Under the pieces are notes generated by a model. That model was not told the origin of the DNA. It did no database searches and saw nothing but the letters and a program-made list of their open reading frames with translations. Of a stretch of 64,000 bases of DNA, positions 1-12,119 are shown piece after piece. Positions within the stretch are counted from its first letter, which is position 1; the number at the start of each line of letters is the position of its first letter. A program made the translations under genes and the position numbers. Source of the stretch: Gerris lacustris. Its lineage: Eukaryota; Arthropoda; Insecta; Hemiptera; Gerridae. The stretch is taken from contig OX578279.1 of assembly GCA_951217055.1 (NCBI GenBank), positions 22,865,673-22,929,672 of the forward strand, written 5' to 3'.

Positions 1-310
1 CCCATTTTTTTTCTCGATTTTCCCAAGCTGTCAGAGTTAAAAAGTATAATGTGTTTACTATAGTACTTTGTGTGAAAGATGCACACCAGCAAAACATGCG
101 TGCAGTACTGGTTATAATATGCAGGTATTTCTTTTTAAACATTTTGATTTTATTTATTAATGATTTTGTTAACTGCATTCAGAGTTACGTACTCAATTTA
201 GCCACAACTAAACAATTAAATAGATGTTAGTTTCTTATCAATAGTAAATTGAAACGATAATCAATAGTTTATTTACTGAAATTAAGTATAACTAATACAT
301 GGTTTGTTAC

Positions 311-501
311 CTTCTATTTCCTTCGAAGTCTTCCAGTTCAACTCTGAGCATATATTCTTCATTGTTGGTCAACATATAGATGTTCTCGTTACCCAGCCAG
401 AACTCTTTACCTGGATCACCAAAACCGTTCTTGTAATCGGCCCAGTCCCTGTTGAAGTTTTCACGAGAACCTTCGCCGAAATCATCCCTCCTCTGGATCA
501 C
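311..501 (-). CDS. Internal exon of a fibrinogen-related domain (FReD) protein
   Basis: Minus-strand exon of 191 bp encoding 63 codons plus two bases. It starts at GTG (501) straight after a pyrimidine-rich acceptor (cttttgttttacag) and ends before a GTAACAAA donor at 310. The peptide carries the hallmark middle part of a fibrinogen C-terminal domain: [20 protein letters not shown], then [19 protein letters not shown], then ELEDFEGNR. The split last codon AG- would complete the usual GNRR. The W--YK-GFG---EFWLGN core is family-defining. FReD proteins are secreted, often oligomeric, lectin-like or signalling ligands. Domain parts before (SG-Y, CDM, GGGWT) and after (calcium site and last Cys pair) are absent here, so they must lie in other exons. 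This exon probably belongs with the coiled-coil exon at 26687-27857 on the same strand. It could instead be a separate FReD gene; the phase-0 start is compatible with either. Confidence 0.93.
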
Positions 502-503
502 CT

Positions 504-2636
504 GTAAAACAAAAGTAAGGCATTAGTTGTTGTTAAGATCAATAGAATATGATCAAGTGGTTTTGTGAATTAGGATTTTTAGACACAGTAAATTTGACGG
601 CCTCTTGAAAAGACAATATCTAGGTCCCTCAAGCACCACCAGAGAGAAGGATTTTGGCTCAATCGATCAGAAAAAACAAACAAATACGATGCAAATTTAA
701 CGTTGTAACAGGAGACTAAAATTGAATAGGATAAACACATGAATAGGACAAAAGATTCTGAATACTCCTTAATCTTAATCATGGCAGTATCATTGATACT
801 GTTCTTCATTTAGAGTTCATTTCAGTCTGCTGCCGTCCATGCTTAGTTCTGTAAGTTCTTGGGAAATATACCAAAAACATATAGGTTAAAGATTATAAGA
901 CATGGAAGTACTTTATGCAACTTCTAATGTTAGCTATAAACAATAATAAAATCATAGTCCTTCATTAGCGCAATACATACACCTACATAGTGCTATAGAA
1001 GGAGTAGTATGTTTTATTGTAATAAGTGATTGGTATTAGGTTTTATGTTTCATCATAACGATCACGATCCTACTTTGAGGAAACTCACGTCATTCACTGA
1101 TTCACCAGACTCTAACAAGATCCAGTCTAATTTATTGTTACTCGTAAAGACTAAAATCTATGCATAAAGATGTAAGTCGTAAGTTATATTGTTGTTTGTT
1201 TACAAAGCTAATTGGAGTGTTGGTGGGAACTGAATGATAAAAACAAATGTGACGTCACAATTAAACAGGGAATTTTCAAAGATTATAAAAGGATTTTTAA
1301 TTGATTATAATACAGACTCTAATATGCAATAACTCGTTAGATACAACTCATTAACGTAACTTTTTTAAAGCACTTTACCCCTCGATCATAATATAACAAA
1401 CTGGTCGATAAATTTACTCGGAGGCGATATAATTTCTCGGGGAGAAGCCGTAATTGAGGTAGGTAAGTATTAAAAAGTGCGAGATATATGTGTGGAACCG
1501 GCGCGGCGTGGGTTTCCAGCAAGAAACCGGCGGCACCGTGTGCGGGCTTCACACGGCCTACTCGAGTACATCTCGAAGAAGAGGGGCGAAGATTTTAATT
1601 GCAATAATGATATATGAGTTGTAGGTTCTCGGGAGACCGGTTTCAAGTTATCTGACTGCAGGTGATATTAGAATGATCCCGAATCTAATATAAAAGCAAA
1701 GGTTGCGAGGATTCAACTGCTGATGGAACTCAAGAAGCGAAGTTGAGTAAATCTTAAAGAGGAGGGAGGATTTCTGGACGACGGAGAACCCGATGGTCTC
1801 GTGAAGAGAAGCAATATTCTCACGGTGCATTAAATAATTACTCGCGAAGAGGAAGGAGGATAGAGTTACACAAACAGAAATAACACACAATAACTCGACT
1901 CGATAAATAACTCTAAGAGAACTCCACCAGATCGCACCTCGTTCTGACATGGACAAAAAAGAGTGAAGAGCTACCGGAGAAAGGATACAACTATTCCGCT
2001 ACTTCTTTTCCCATAAATTCCATTCATAATATCGACAACTTCATTGCTTTTCTCACCTGGATAGAAGGATTTATGTGCGAAATGAACACACCACCGTTGG
2101 ATTAGACCTCGTTTTACATGAAACATAAGTTCTCTTGAGAAAGAGTATTCACAGAAATCCCATCTCATTCGTCAGAGGTTGAAATCATTTAGCGAATACT
2201 ATGAATAACGACTTGCTAAACTGTTAAACAACTTAAAACTGCATCATGAAATGTTGATTTGAATTTGTAAGGATGTGTTAACCCTTTCAATCCTTAAGAT
2301 TAAAATTGTACAAATCATAATAAAACACCAAATCTATACCTATATTCAATGTTAGATCAGAAGAAGACAATCTAAGAACAGCTATGATTGGGACAATATT
2401 CAAATTTAAAAGATAACAAATGGAAAGAACAGTCATACGAAAAAATTACGTGTGGTGTCGCGGTACACCCTTTAGGAACGAAGTTCCTAAAGAAAAAAAA
2501 TAAAATTACACTGCTAAGTACGTATGCATTGCTAACTTCTTACACATGGTGGAGTTAGAAAAGATACAAAATTAAAAGTAACTAACTATTTGTGCTTAGC
2601 AGAGTTAAGGCAAAATTAAAGAAAAACTTTTTTTTA
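504..2636. other. Intronic sequence with a less AT-rich block
   Basis: Intron upstream (in gene sense) of the FReD exon. Most is AT-rich without recognisable coding sequence. The part from about 1380 to 2170 is visibly richer in G+C and CpG (for example around 1490-1560) than its surroundings. It holds only short minus-strand open frames (1648-1956 is 102 codons) with no family signature. No repeat partner for this block was found elsewhere in the window. Confidence 0.5.
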
Positions 2637-3763
2637 TCATTGAAGCGAGCGTCTTGCAATAAATATGTATTGAGAAAATGTAATTATGATGTTTATAGTT
2701 AAAGCAGATGTTTTAAGAGAGGGAATAGGACTGTTCTCTCAGACTCCGCCGGCCAGACTCCATTTTTTTATTTTTTTTATTTTTTTTTTTTTATTTAGCA
2801 TCCAGGGACATTACCCCGATAGCCATTGATAAAGAAAGTGAAGTATTGTTGATACGTAGACCAGCTTTTTGTATTATTTAAAATTGTAGTGATATTTGTA
2901 AACTCCAAAGTTATCTGAGGATGGTTAAATGTTGGACAGGAGAATATGAGTTATGGTTTCTGGTGTTAACAGTGCAGTAACGGCAATATGCAGAGGGGCT
3001 TAAGCCTATCTTATGAAGAAGTACTCTGGTAGGAAGATGGCCAATCTTTAAAGCAGATATAAACGATTGTACTCTTCTTGGGCATTCTTTATAAACATTT
3101 AAGTCTGATGGCTGATGTTGAATGGAATGGAATGCTCTTGCAGTGGATCCATTAGCCCAGTCGTTAATCCATTTCTCTGTACACCAGTGCCCTATTTTAC
3201 TTGCAATGTAAGAGAGGGAATATTTATCATGCGGGAGAGGTTTCATGGGAAGAGCCTGTTTAGCAAGGAAATCAGCTACTTCGTTACCAGTGAGACCGCA
3301 AAGACTCCATTTAAAATATTATAAAATGTATCACTTTACAACACAAAAACTTTTGATTGTATCAGGTTGAAATTTTACATGCCTGTTTCAATTGTACTTT
3401 AGACGATGTGCATGAAGTTTTATTAAAATCGTTACGTTAGAACGTAATATCTCCGTAAAAACGTTGTTCTCTATTTTAAACGTGTAGGTCCACTTTAATG
3501 TTTTTAGCGATCTTTAACACTTCATAGCGGAGTCGGCGTTGGTTTAACTAATACAAATTATTTACAAAAGTTGTTTGTCTCATTGAATAGATGAAGTTAG
3601 AATTTTTTCCTGACCTAAAATTCCAATTGTACATTTGAAGATCGAGCATTGCGCGCGAACGCTTGAGCGGATAAAGTTGTCCAACTAGTCCTGGGCATTG
3701 GTAAAATGAACATGTAAACCAAATTTTAACTAAATCGGTTAATGTTTACTCAAGTTATCGTCA
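2637..3763 (+). mobile_element. GAAGCGAGCG-family element, interrupted by a LINE
   Basis: The left part starts with tcattGAAGCGAGCG and matches 40140 onward. The right part, from about 3313, matches 40330-40790 through the shared blocks 'tttagacgatgt-catgaagttttattaaaatcg', 'ttagcgatcttta', a gcgcgcgaacgc-like stretch and 'ctcaagttatcgtc'. The copy is split by the LINE fragment at 2763-3301. It lacks the GCTCGCTTC right terminus seen in the other copies. No transposase frame is present; non-autonomous. Confidence 0.75.
2763..3301 (-). mobile_element. 5'-truncated non-LTR retrotransposon (RNase H and C-terminal region)
   Basis: The minus-strand frame reads GLTGNEVADFLAKQA, the end of a LINE-type RNase H (GNE-AD-LAK), then continues to a C-terminal segment with GHLPTRVLLHKIGLSPSAYC and the Cys motif C-YC, as in I/R1-type elements. 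After the stop near 2911 there is a short 3' UTR and an A-rich tail (T-rich on the plus strand, 2763-2804). The same 11 bp, AGACTCCATTT, occurs at 2755-2765 and 3302-3312, just outside the two ends, and reads as the target-site duplication. Strongly 5'-truncated, so non-functional. The exact clade is not certain. Confidence 0.88.
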
Positions 3764-3800
3764 AAAAAAGTGTTTATTTAAAAAAAAGTAGCTAATGCTT

Positions 3801-4000
3801 NNNNNNNNNNNNNNNNNNNNNNNNNNNNNNNNNNNNNNNNNNNNNNNNNNNNNNNNNNNNNNNNNNNNNNNNNNNNNNNNNNNNNNNNNNNNNNNNNNNN
3901 NNNNNNNNNNNNNNNNNNNNNNNNNNNNNNNNNNNNNNNNNNNNNNNNNNNNNNNNNNNNNNNNNNNNNNNNNNNNNNNNNNNNNNNNNNNNNNNNNNNN
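3801..4000. other. Assembly gap of exactly 200 N
   Basis: All bases are N. The round length points to a placeholder, so the true distance is unknown. It lies inside the long intron of the FReD gene and could hide an exon. Confidence 0.99.
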
Positions 4001-5860
4001 GTTATCATTAAAAAGCTTATTCTTAATAACTGAGTTTGATATAGTAAATTAACCCCCAGACGCCATGTGAATCCCACCACGTTCAGGAGTAACTCAGCTG
4101 AGATTATATACATAAACATGCGATACATTCCATTGTTGTCACTGGTCTTTGAACAATCGTACAATGGAAAAAAATGTTATAAAACTATCCAGTTAAAGGT
4201 GTTCACAGCTAGAGGATCTAGGCGCTACGGATTCATTTATGGCCTCCTTACAGCGGATACCAGCAGTTTGGAACCAACTTCTTGCGGAGGCGCTTTAAAA
4301 CCTGTATGAAACCTTCACTTCAACTCCTCTTTTAATTTTTTTATGTATTTGTTTTATATTTTAAACCCATTCTTTTAATTTAAAAAGCAATCATTTTATT
4401 TAAATAATACATTGTTTTTTAAATATATATTTCTACTACTATGATCACGCATTTGTTCATTTTCTACCTACTGGGAGAGAATCATTGTGATATTATTCGG
4501 CAAAATTATTACTATTTTTTTTTTTACTTGGTTTAAATGGTACACTATTCTACTCCTCACATTAAAAGAAACACGAAAGTGCTTTTCAAGATGTCTTCTA
4601 AAGATATCAATCAAAAGAATCAAAGAAATCAGTGAAAGATCATAACATAAACTTAATACTGCGAAAATGCATTTACTTACATTGAAATTATGTTTGATGC
4701 ATAGAATTAAATAAGGGAATAACTATGAATAACAGCGTAAATTGAACTGTTTAAAAAGTTTATTTTTAAATCACAAGAAACAAGGAAATTATTAACAACA
4801 TAAATTATCTCTTTAGAACAGTAGATAAACAAACGAATCGTCTTTGTTCTGTTTATAAACTGACTGAACGTATGGCGGAAACCAGCTAATATGTCTCTAC
4901 GGCTTCATGAATACATTGCTAACTATATAGCCGGATACGCGCCGAGATCCGCAAGCTGTGAACCCACCTTAAGTTGAAAGCATAACAGAGGTATAGTGAG
5001 GAATCAGAAAGATACCTGGGAGGCCCCGGCATCTACTATGAACAACAGAACCTTGCCTGATGGAAATAGTCTCCTCATATCACAGATTAAATGCACCCGA
5101 TGGGGATTAAATCATGTACTATAGCCATAAAAAAAGTGCGCTATTAAAGAAAATTGGTTAAAGGTGGTGATCATAAAGGTATAGAGCATGTTATCAGGAA
5201 ATATCAAATCGTTATTAAAAATTAAAATTAAACGTATTTCAAAATGAAATAACATAAAAATAAATTAATAAGCAAGAGAGTTAAGGTAGATATAAACTGT
5301 TATCATTTGGAAATATCATCTATTATGATATCAAGTGAAGAGGTTTTGGTAACAGAAACATCTTCTGTCATCATATTTGAATATTGTTTAGAGACATCCA
5401 AATCCGTGACACGTCCAGTGAAGGCTGGTATGTGTTAGCTTCATTGTGCTTACTAACCTCGTCACTACGTGCATTTGTGATTTATTTCAAATAAGCTAAT
5501 TAGTTCAGGAATAGTCAAGAGGTAAAGATAATGGTGTCCAGAAGCACGCTGTGAAATTTCATCTTCCTATAGCTGTGTTATGATTATATAAAGTCATGTA
5601 GCGTTTAAGGTCACAACAGAAATTTTTTGGTTTTGTATTAAAACTTTAAATAGCATAGAAACGGATATTGAGACATGCGCAGTAGGTATGATGAGCAGAG
5701 ATATTACATATAACCTGACAACTATAACTAGTCTGAGAGTTTATAGTTTTCAACATTGTTGTGAGAACTGTTTTGGTACTCCTCATGGAAATACGTTTGG
5801 TTTGAAACCAAAACAGTTTTGAAAACTCATGGAAACGTAGTAAATATCTATTGCCGGGAT
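4001..5860. other. Intronic sequence, no supported gene
   Basis: AT-rich sequence with short chance frames. The part at about 4860-5110 is less AT-rich and includes aacccaccttaag, a motif I associate with small foldback repeats, but no second arm was found here. A minus-strand stretch ending in a CAG|GTATC donor at about 5015 was considered as an exon and rejected because every frame is closed before an acceptor. Confidence 0.4.
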
Positions 5861-5869
5861 TAGTTACGA

Positions 5870-6345
5870 ATGGAAGATATTTTGGATTAATTGTCGAAGA
5901 TTTTTTGTTCGGATTAATTGTCGTAGATTCTTTGTTCGAATTAATAGTCGCAGATTCTTTATTCAGATTAATTGTCGTAGATTCTTTGTTCGAATTAATA
6001 GTCGCAGATTCTTTATTCGGATTAATTGTCGTAGATTCTTTGTTCGGATTAATAGTCGCAAATTCTTTGATCGGATTCATTGTCGTAGATTCATTGTTCG
6101 GAATCAATGTCGCAGATTGTTCATTCGGATTCATTGTCGCAGATTCTTCATTCGGATTATTCTTTGTTCAGATTCAGTGTCGCAGATTCCTTGTTCGGAT
6201 TCATTGTCGCAGATTCATCTTTTGGATTAATTGTCACATATTCTTTGTTCGGATTCATTATCGCAGATTCATTGTCACAGATTGTTTATTCGGATTAATT
6301 GTCACAGATTCTTTGTCACAGATTGTTGAGTCTAAGCTAGTGAAT
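5870..6345. repeat. 27-bp minisatellite, open on both strands
   Basis: About 17 degenerate units of the type 'gattaattgtcgtagattctttgttcg'. The unit is nine codons, so frames stay open: on the minus strand 5646-6134 it reads repeated NPNKESTTI/NSNKESATI nonapeptides, and on the plus strand 5851-6372 repeated LFGLIVVDS. Units diverge at several bases, with frame breaks near 6165 and 6265. Openness on both strands is a by-product of the 27-bp period, so I do not call it a gene. Confidence 0.85.
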
Positions 6346-6379
6346 TTTGAATCAGGTATGTCACAGAGCTGAATAATTG

Positions 6380-8620
6380 AGTCCCGTCAGAAATGAGAGT
6401 CTTGGATGCAAATGTTGCGCGACAATGAATCTGAACAAATATGAGTGTACTAGGCTTACAATATGGCGATAGTAAGCACTATATTCAAGCTGTTTACATT
6501 GATTTCTTTATAATGACTTCTTACATAAAAATGTGTTTATGTGTATGAGATATTGCGTAAGATTTATGTAAGAGACTTAAAAAGCGTAATAACACTGCAA
6601 TCAATAACGAATAACAGGTAAACTTGATCAAGTGAAATACACATAAAGCAAATAAATGTCGAATATTATTCCAGAGGTAGGGTTGGAAAATTATTATTTA
6701 CATTGACCTATATTTTATTTTGAACATTATATTGCTTAGTCTTAATTTAGAATTTCTCTAAAAAATTAATACATTTATTACACGCTAAATTCCATCATTA
6801 ATTAGCACTCTATATAGTAATGTAATAACTAAAAAAATATTTATCTGAAGTTACGCCGAAGTTGATAATTTGAAAGTTGGTTATCTTGTAATAACCTTAT
6901 TTTTTTAGATCATTTGTCCGTTTATTAGATGTGAAAATATCTCATCATTAAAGCCAATTACAAATTCAACCCTTATTTATAACAAATCAGCCTCAAGGGG
7001 TAGAGAGAAGAAAAACGGGATCAAATTATCCTTTTGAATTATGAATCTAACCGAACCAGATGACTATCTGCTCTTATAATTTTATGATTTATGTTATAAT
7101 ATTTTTCAAAAAAAAAAAATCGATGGACTAAGAGAATCGAAGGTGAGAATTTAATATATTGATAAAGAAAAAAAAATATAAATCTTCTAAGCAGAAAAAA
7201 ATCGTATATTCTATTATTGCGACATATGTATAATGGGTAATTGGTGTTGGAGCAATGTCGTCACAGCGTCTAGTTGAGGGACGAAGTTAAGTTCAGAGAC
7301 CTCTTGAAGTCCCGAGGGGGAACCGCTAGGCAGGTTTTTTTTTTTTTTTTTAAATTACACACCTTGGCAATGCCCTTTCGAAATCTGAGCCTATGTCGGA
7401 GACAGTGTGGTATACCAAGGCAGCCACCTAAGTCTAGAATACGAATAATTATATTTAACCCAGTCTTTTTTGAAGGACGATATAATATGTATATGTAAAT
7501 TAACTGCAATTATAGAAGAACCCAGAGGTCAAGACCTGCACCCAGATTTTTTTTTTTTTTTCTACGAAAAAAAAACCCACTTTATTAATAATTTTATGGA
7601 CTAATTTCATTAATTTTTTGGACTACATAATAACAAGATAATTGGAAACAGTTTTTGTCAAATTTCCAACTTAATAACCTATGGGGTTGATTAAAAACCG
7701 ATTTTACACAAAAAAGGGAAAACGCCGAAAGGAGAATTATAATAAAATCAATCAGCAATGTCAAAATTCATAAATAATAAGTACCATGAAATTGTTTAAA
7801 TTATAGCCAGGTTTTTTATATGTGGAATTTAATAGATAATTCAACACTTTCACTAATCGATTCTATGTATTTAAAAGGTTTTTTTTTTATAATCCTATTA
7901 GCTATGATCGATTATTTTTGGCCATATTAACCTATTTTTATAATTTAGATACATTTACAACAAAAAATGTGTAGTAATATAGCGTATATGGAGGTTAATT
8001 CATTATGCAGGTATATTTTTAAAACTTTACTGAAACTAGCAAGGAGAATTAATATTTACTTTAAAAAATTAGTAATTTCTTTTAAGATTTTGTAGAACTA
8101 AATAAAAGTGCGCCGAAAATCAAAATTGATAATTATACTATATTAAAAAAAAATCAATTGCGGATATTTTTCTCAATCTAGTTTGTTTAATACGACAATA
8201 TTCAAATACAGAATTAATACTATATCTTAGTTCCCTAAATTTTAACTGGCGCTGGGCGCAATTTATGGGGATTGTTAAAATTTATACGAGACATCAGTTC
8301 ATGGGCTGACTTTGAATGAGTTATCAAAATATGGGAGTTCTCCGACCCCTGGAACGCATTTAGGTTGAGGGAAATTTAAACGTTGAGACTGTAATAATTT
8401 CGTTCTTGATTCACAATTATTTGGCTTCCATCGGATTGCTCGCAAGCAAAAAAAAAAAAATAAAAAAATAAAAATAAAAGAGATCTGCGCGTACCTAGAC
8501 CTAAACGTAACTCGTCCAAAGCCAAGGGCCAAACTAAACTGACATGTCTGGAGAAGGTTTGAATCTTATTTAACTTAAAGAGAGGAGATATGTTTCACAC
8601 TTATTATCACATCGACTAGT
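6380..8620. other. AT-rich intronic sequence with a poly(A)-tailed fragment
   Basis: Mostly AT-rich and unrecognised. At 7332-7351 and 7546-7561 two long T runs are preceded (minus sense) by less AT-rich sequence, for example around 7352-7430 and 7520-7545. This suggests decayed minus-strand retroposon 3' ends. No coding motif was recognised. Confidence 0.35.
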
Positions 8621-8629
8621 TATGTGAAG

Positions 8630-9330
8630 AAGAAGAAACAGGAATCCATCAAGAAATATACTCAAGAGTAAATTAAAAAACAAGCAAACAATAAAAGAAT
8701 CCAACAAGTAAACAAGTTTACAAGAAATCAAAATTACAAGTCAAATCATGAATAAGTTAACAATAAAACAAAGTAATCAGTAAACAAGATTAGTTTATCA
8801 AGAGATAACAAGAAAACTAATAAACAAGCTAATGAGTAAACTAATAAACAGTTCAGCAAGCTAACAATGAAACATAGTAACGGTAACGAGTAAACAAGTA
8901 AGAAACCTAACAGTCAAAGTAACAAGCTAACAAGAAAACACAATAATGAGTCTATAATAAATGAGTAAACTAGTACTAGTTCAGCAAACAATGTAACAAA
9001 GTTACGAGTAAACTGGTAAGCAAAGTAACCAGCTAAAAAAAAAAAAAAATATATATAACAAGACAACTAATAAACAAGTAAACTAGTACCAGTTTAGCAA
9101 TCAAACAGTGCAACAAAGTAACCACTTACAAGAAAAGAAGATAACAAGTCAATTAATAATCAAGTAAACAAGCTAACTAGTACCCGTTAAGCAAGCAAAC
9201 AATGTAACAAAGTAACAAGTAAACTAGTAAGAAAAGTAATAAGATAACAAGAAAATAAGATAACGAGTCAACTGAAATGCATTATTTTTGTTACCTACAT
9301 TTTTTTAACAAGCTAAAAATAATAAATAAA
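8630..9330 (+). repeat. Degenerate tandem array rich in 'aagtaaacaagctaacaag'
   Basis: About 700 bp in which short motifs (taaacaag, taacaag, gagtaaact) recur constantly. Longer units of roughly 90-120 bp repeat a core 'ctagtac-agttcagcaa-caaa-aatgtaacaaagtaac' near 8970, 9088 and 9178. The strand is almost free of G-rich words and strongly A-biased. Stops fall in every frame. Confidence 0.7.
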
Positions 9331-9621
9331 CAAGTAAAAATGTAGTTATATGTTTTAAAAAATATATATTACAATTTATAAATGTATTAGTTGATGGTTT
9401 CCTACACACAGATAATAAATAGGTATAAATTTATAGTTAGTTGTTATTTGTTGAATCCATTCACGATTGAGAACCAATTATAAATGTGAAATGTTTTACA
9501 AGAAGATAAATTATTTCACACCTTCCGGAATTTCGTAAGATCTTAGTTAACGAACAAATTGGCCAAATCTCTCAAATACAATTCCTAAAAGAAAACACAC
9601 GCTTTTATAAATAGACACGAT

Positions 9622-12112
9622 TTCTTTAGTTAATGACAATATAGAAGGATTTATCACCACTAGAGATAATTTTGTTATCAATTTATTAATCCTAGAATCC
9701 AATAGACTGGTTATAAAAGGATTAAAAACTCTCTGACATAAATGTTCATAAAAAAGAATAAAACAACAGTTAAGCGTCTGAGTGTCTAATATGTTTAAAA
9801 TGTTCTTCCAGGAACTAAAGTCCGAACATCAGGAATATCTACAATCTACATTTGATTTTTTTTTCCCGTCCTCCCAAGTTAAACATTTTTACACAATTAA
9901 TTGTATTGATATTTTTACTAAACTGATCTGTGTAATGATCTACTACTAACGTTAATATTTTCTATAAACAAATTGATTTTTATTTTAAAATTTTTAACCA
10001 AAATAATTAGTATATTAAAATGTTCCTAAAAAGGTTATACAACTGATAAAGTTGATTTTCTTTTACAGCTGCTGATCATTCAAAATTATCACTAGTTATT
10101 ATTTATAAAATTTTAAATATATGTAATGAGATGCTGCCCCAATGTAATTACCATTGCCTTGGCATTATAAACTTAATCTATAGAAATCTATTAAGGTTTT
10201 TAATTTGTCGGAATAGCAACTAGTAAACTAAATTTTGCCTACAATAAGAAAACAATATTAATATGTATTGTATATACACACATATATAATTTTTAAAAAT
10301 TCTAATCAATAGTTTTGAAGCAATTTGAGATTCATGCTCTACGTTGGATTTTTATTCATCAATTTTAACATGGTCACATGGGTCACGGGTCACGAATTAG
10401 TACAGTTACTGTGGGGAAGAGGTAAGTACTTTGTACTGTAAGGGTATGGACATAGTGAGGAAGCAACGCGACAAGCATCTTGAAAAAGTGGACTTTTAGA
10501 AAAGACTGTATACAGGGTGGTCCAAAAGTCTCCCCCCCCCCCTCTTAACTTTTGAACGCTTTGAGATAAATTAATGAAACTTGGGGGATCTCTACCATGC
10601 AAAGGGAAGTTTGTTTTTATGCAATCGCCCACTAGGGGCGACCACCCACTTTGCCCCCAGGCCACCCAACTTCATAATTTCAAATTGGAGTATACATTTT
10701 TGATAGCGTATTTGGATTCTACGGTGAAAAATAATAAACTTTTACTTGAAACTTTTTTTTCTAATATTTTGCCCCCAACAGAGGGGCAAAGATAGCAAAA
10801 TAACCCTTCCGAAATAGTAAAAGAATAACACTTAGATCGATATAAAATCTAAACGGTTTGAAATAAAGTAATGAAACTTGAGGGATCTCTACCATGCAAA
10901 GGGAAGTTTGATTTCATGCACTTGCCCACTAGGGGCAACCACCATTTTGCCCCCAGGCACTGAAATTTAAATTTACCATTTTTATAACTTTGCCCCCTGG
11001 GGGCTAAATATTGGAGATAAAAAAAAACGTTTCAAAATAAAATATTTTTATTTTTCGCCGTAGAATCTAAATATGCTATCAAAAATATACACTCTAGGTT
11101 AAAGTTTTGATGTTAGGTGGCCTGGGGGCAAAATGGGTGGTTGCCCCTGCTGCGCAATTGCATGAAAACAAACTTACCTTTACATGTTACGGATCCCCTA
11201 AGTTTCATTAATTTATCTCTAACCGTTTAGATTTTACAACGTATTATCGGAAGAGTTATTTTGCTATCTTTGCCCCTCTGTAAGGGGAAAAATAATGGAA
11301 ACAGAAACCTGCTTCCTTTATAACCAGTTGATCACTGTCTTCTTATACAATCTCTTTCTTTTACAGGGGGATTTTTACGTCCAAAAACATTGGTACCCAC
11401 CAATGGACCCTCATTGAGCAAACCCAGGTTGAACGACATAACTGTAAGAAGAATTGGTCATTTAACCAAGTCTCACTTCTGAGATGATCGATTTTTATCG
11501 AACCGTAATGAGAGTGTCTCATTACATTAACTTAATATAGATTAAGTTTAAAATGCCACGGCAATGCTAATGAAATTTGGGCCAGCGTCTCTTTACATAT
11601 TTTTAATATTTTATAAATAAAAACTAGTGATAATTTTGTATGATTGTAGTAGTTGTAAAAGAAAATTAACTTTATCAGTTGTATAAAATTTTAGGAATTA
11701 TTAATACACTAATTATTTTTATGAGTAAATTTTTTAATTTGATAAAATATGTTTAAACTAAAGTTAAAAATGTAAACATAAAAATCAATTTGTTTATAGA
11801 AAATATCAACGTTAGTAGTAGATCATTACACAGATCAGATAAGTAAAAATATCAATACAACTAATTGTGTAAAAATGTTTAACTTGGGGGGACGGGAATA
11901 TAGATTTTCTTGATGTTCAGACTGTAGTTCCAGGAAGAACATTTTATACATCTTAGACACTCAGACGCCTAACTGTTTTTTTTTATGAATATTTATGTCA
12001 GAGAGCTTTCAATACTTTTATAACCAGTCTTTTGGATTCTAGGATTAATAAAATGATAACAAAATTATCTTCAGTGGTGATAAATCCTTCTAAATTGTCA
12101 TTAAGTCTTTGT
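9622..12112. mobile_element. Giant nested foldback (palindromic) element, about 2.5 kb
   Basis: The left arm 9622-10185 is the reverse complement of the right arm 11538-12112 at roughly 90 percent identity by eye. For example 'tgtgtaatgatctactactaacgtt' near 9935 pairs with 'aacgttagtagtagatcattacaca' near 11810. Between the arms sits a second inverted repeat (10555-10790 against 11000-11290) plus a third, direct module. The arms contain no long frame. It could be a TIR transposon whose interior was replaced, or two insertions in opposite orientation. Terminal sequences and a target duplication are unclear. Confidence 0.85.
10555..11290. repeat. Inner inverted and direct repeat modules of the foldback
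   Basis: Three copies of a ~220-bp module. Copies at 10555-10790 and 10786-10985 share orientation; 11000-11290 is inverted. Common words are 'taatgaaacttg-gggatct', 'accatgcaaagggaagtttg', 'ccactaggggc-accacc' and 'tttgcccccaggc'. The junction 'gaggggcaaagatagcaaaataac' is shared by the second and third copies. Just outside is 'tacagggtggtccaaaagtct' at 10502, resembling the ends of many small animal DNA elements. Confidence 0.8.
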
Positions 12113-12119
12113 CTCATCA

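Noticed and set aside
1648..1956. 102-codon minus-strand frame with hydrophobic stretch.
   Set aside because: No family motif, splice support or coding signal beyond length.
4067..4309. 80-codon plus frame ending in TSCGGALKPV.
   Set aside because: No similarity recognised and wrong strand for the host gene.
4990..5110. Minus-strand stretch with a CDM-like tripeptide and a CAG|GTATC donor, considered as the missing FReD exon.
   Set aside because: All frames close before any usable acceptor, and no GGGWT or SG-Y motif is present.
10390..10795. Opposed 91- and 73-codon frames around 10.6 kb.
   Set aside because: They lie in the repeated inner module of the foldback; the other module copies do not keep the frame.
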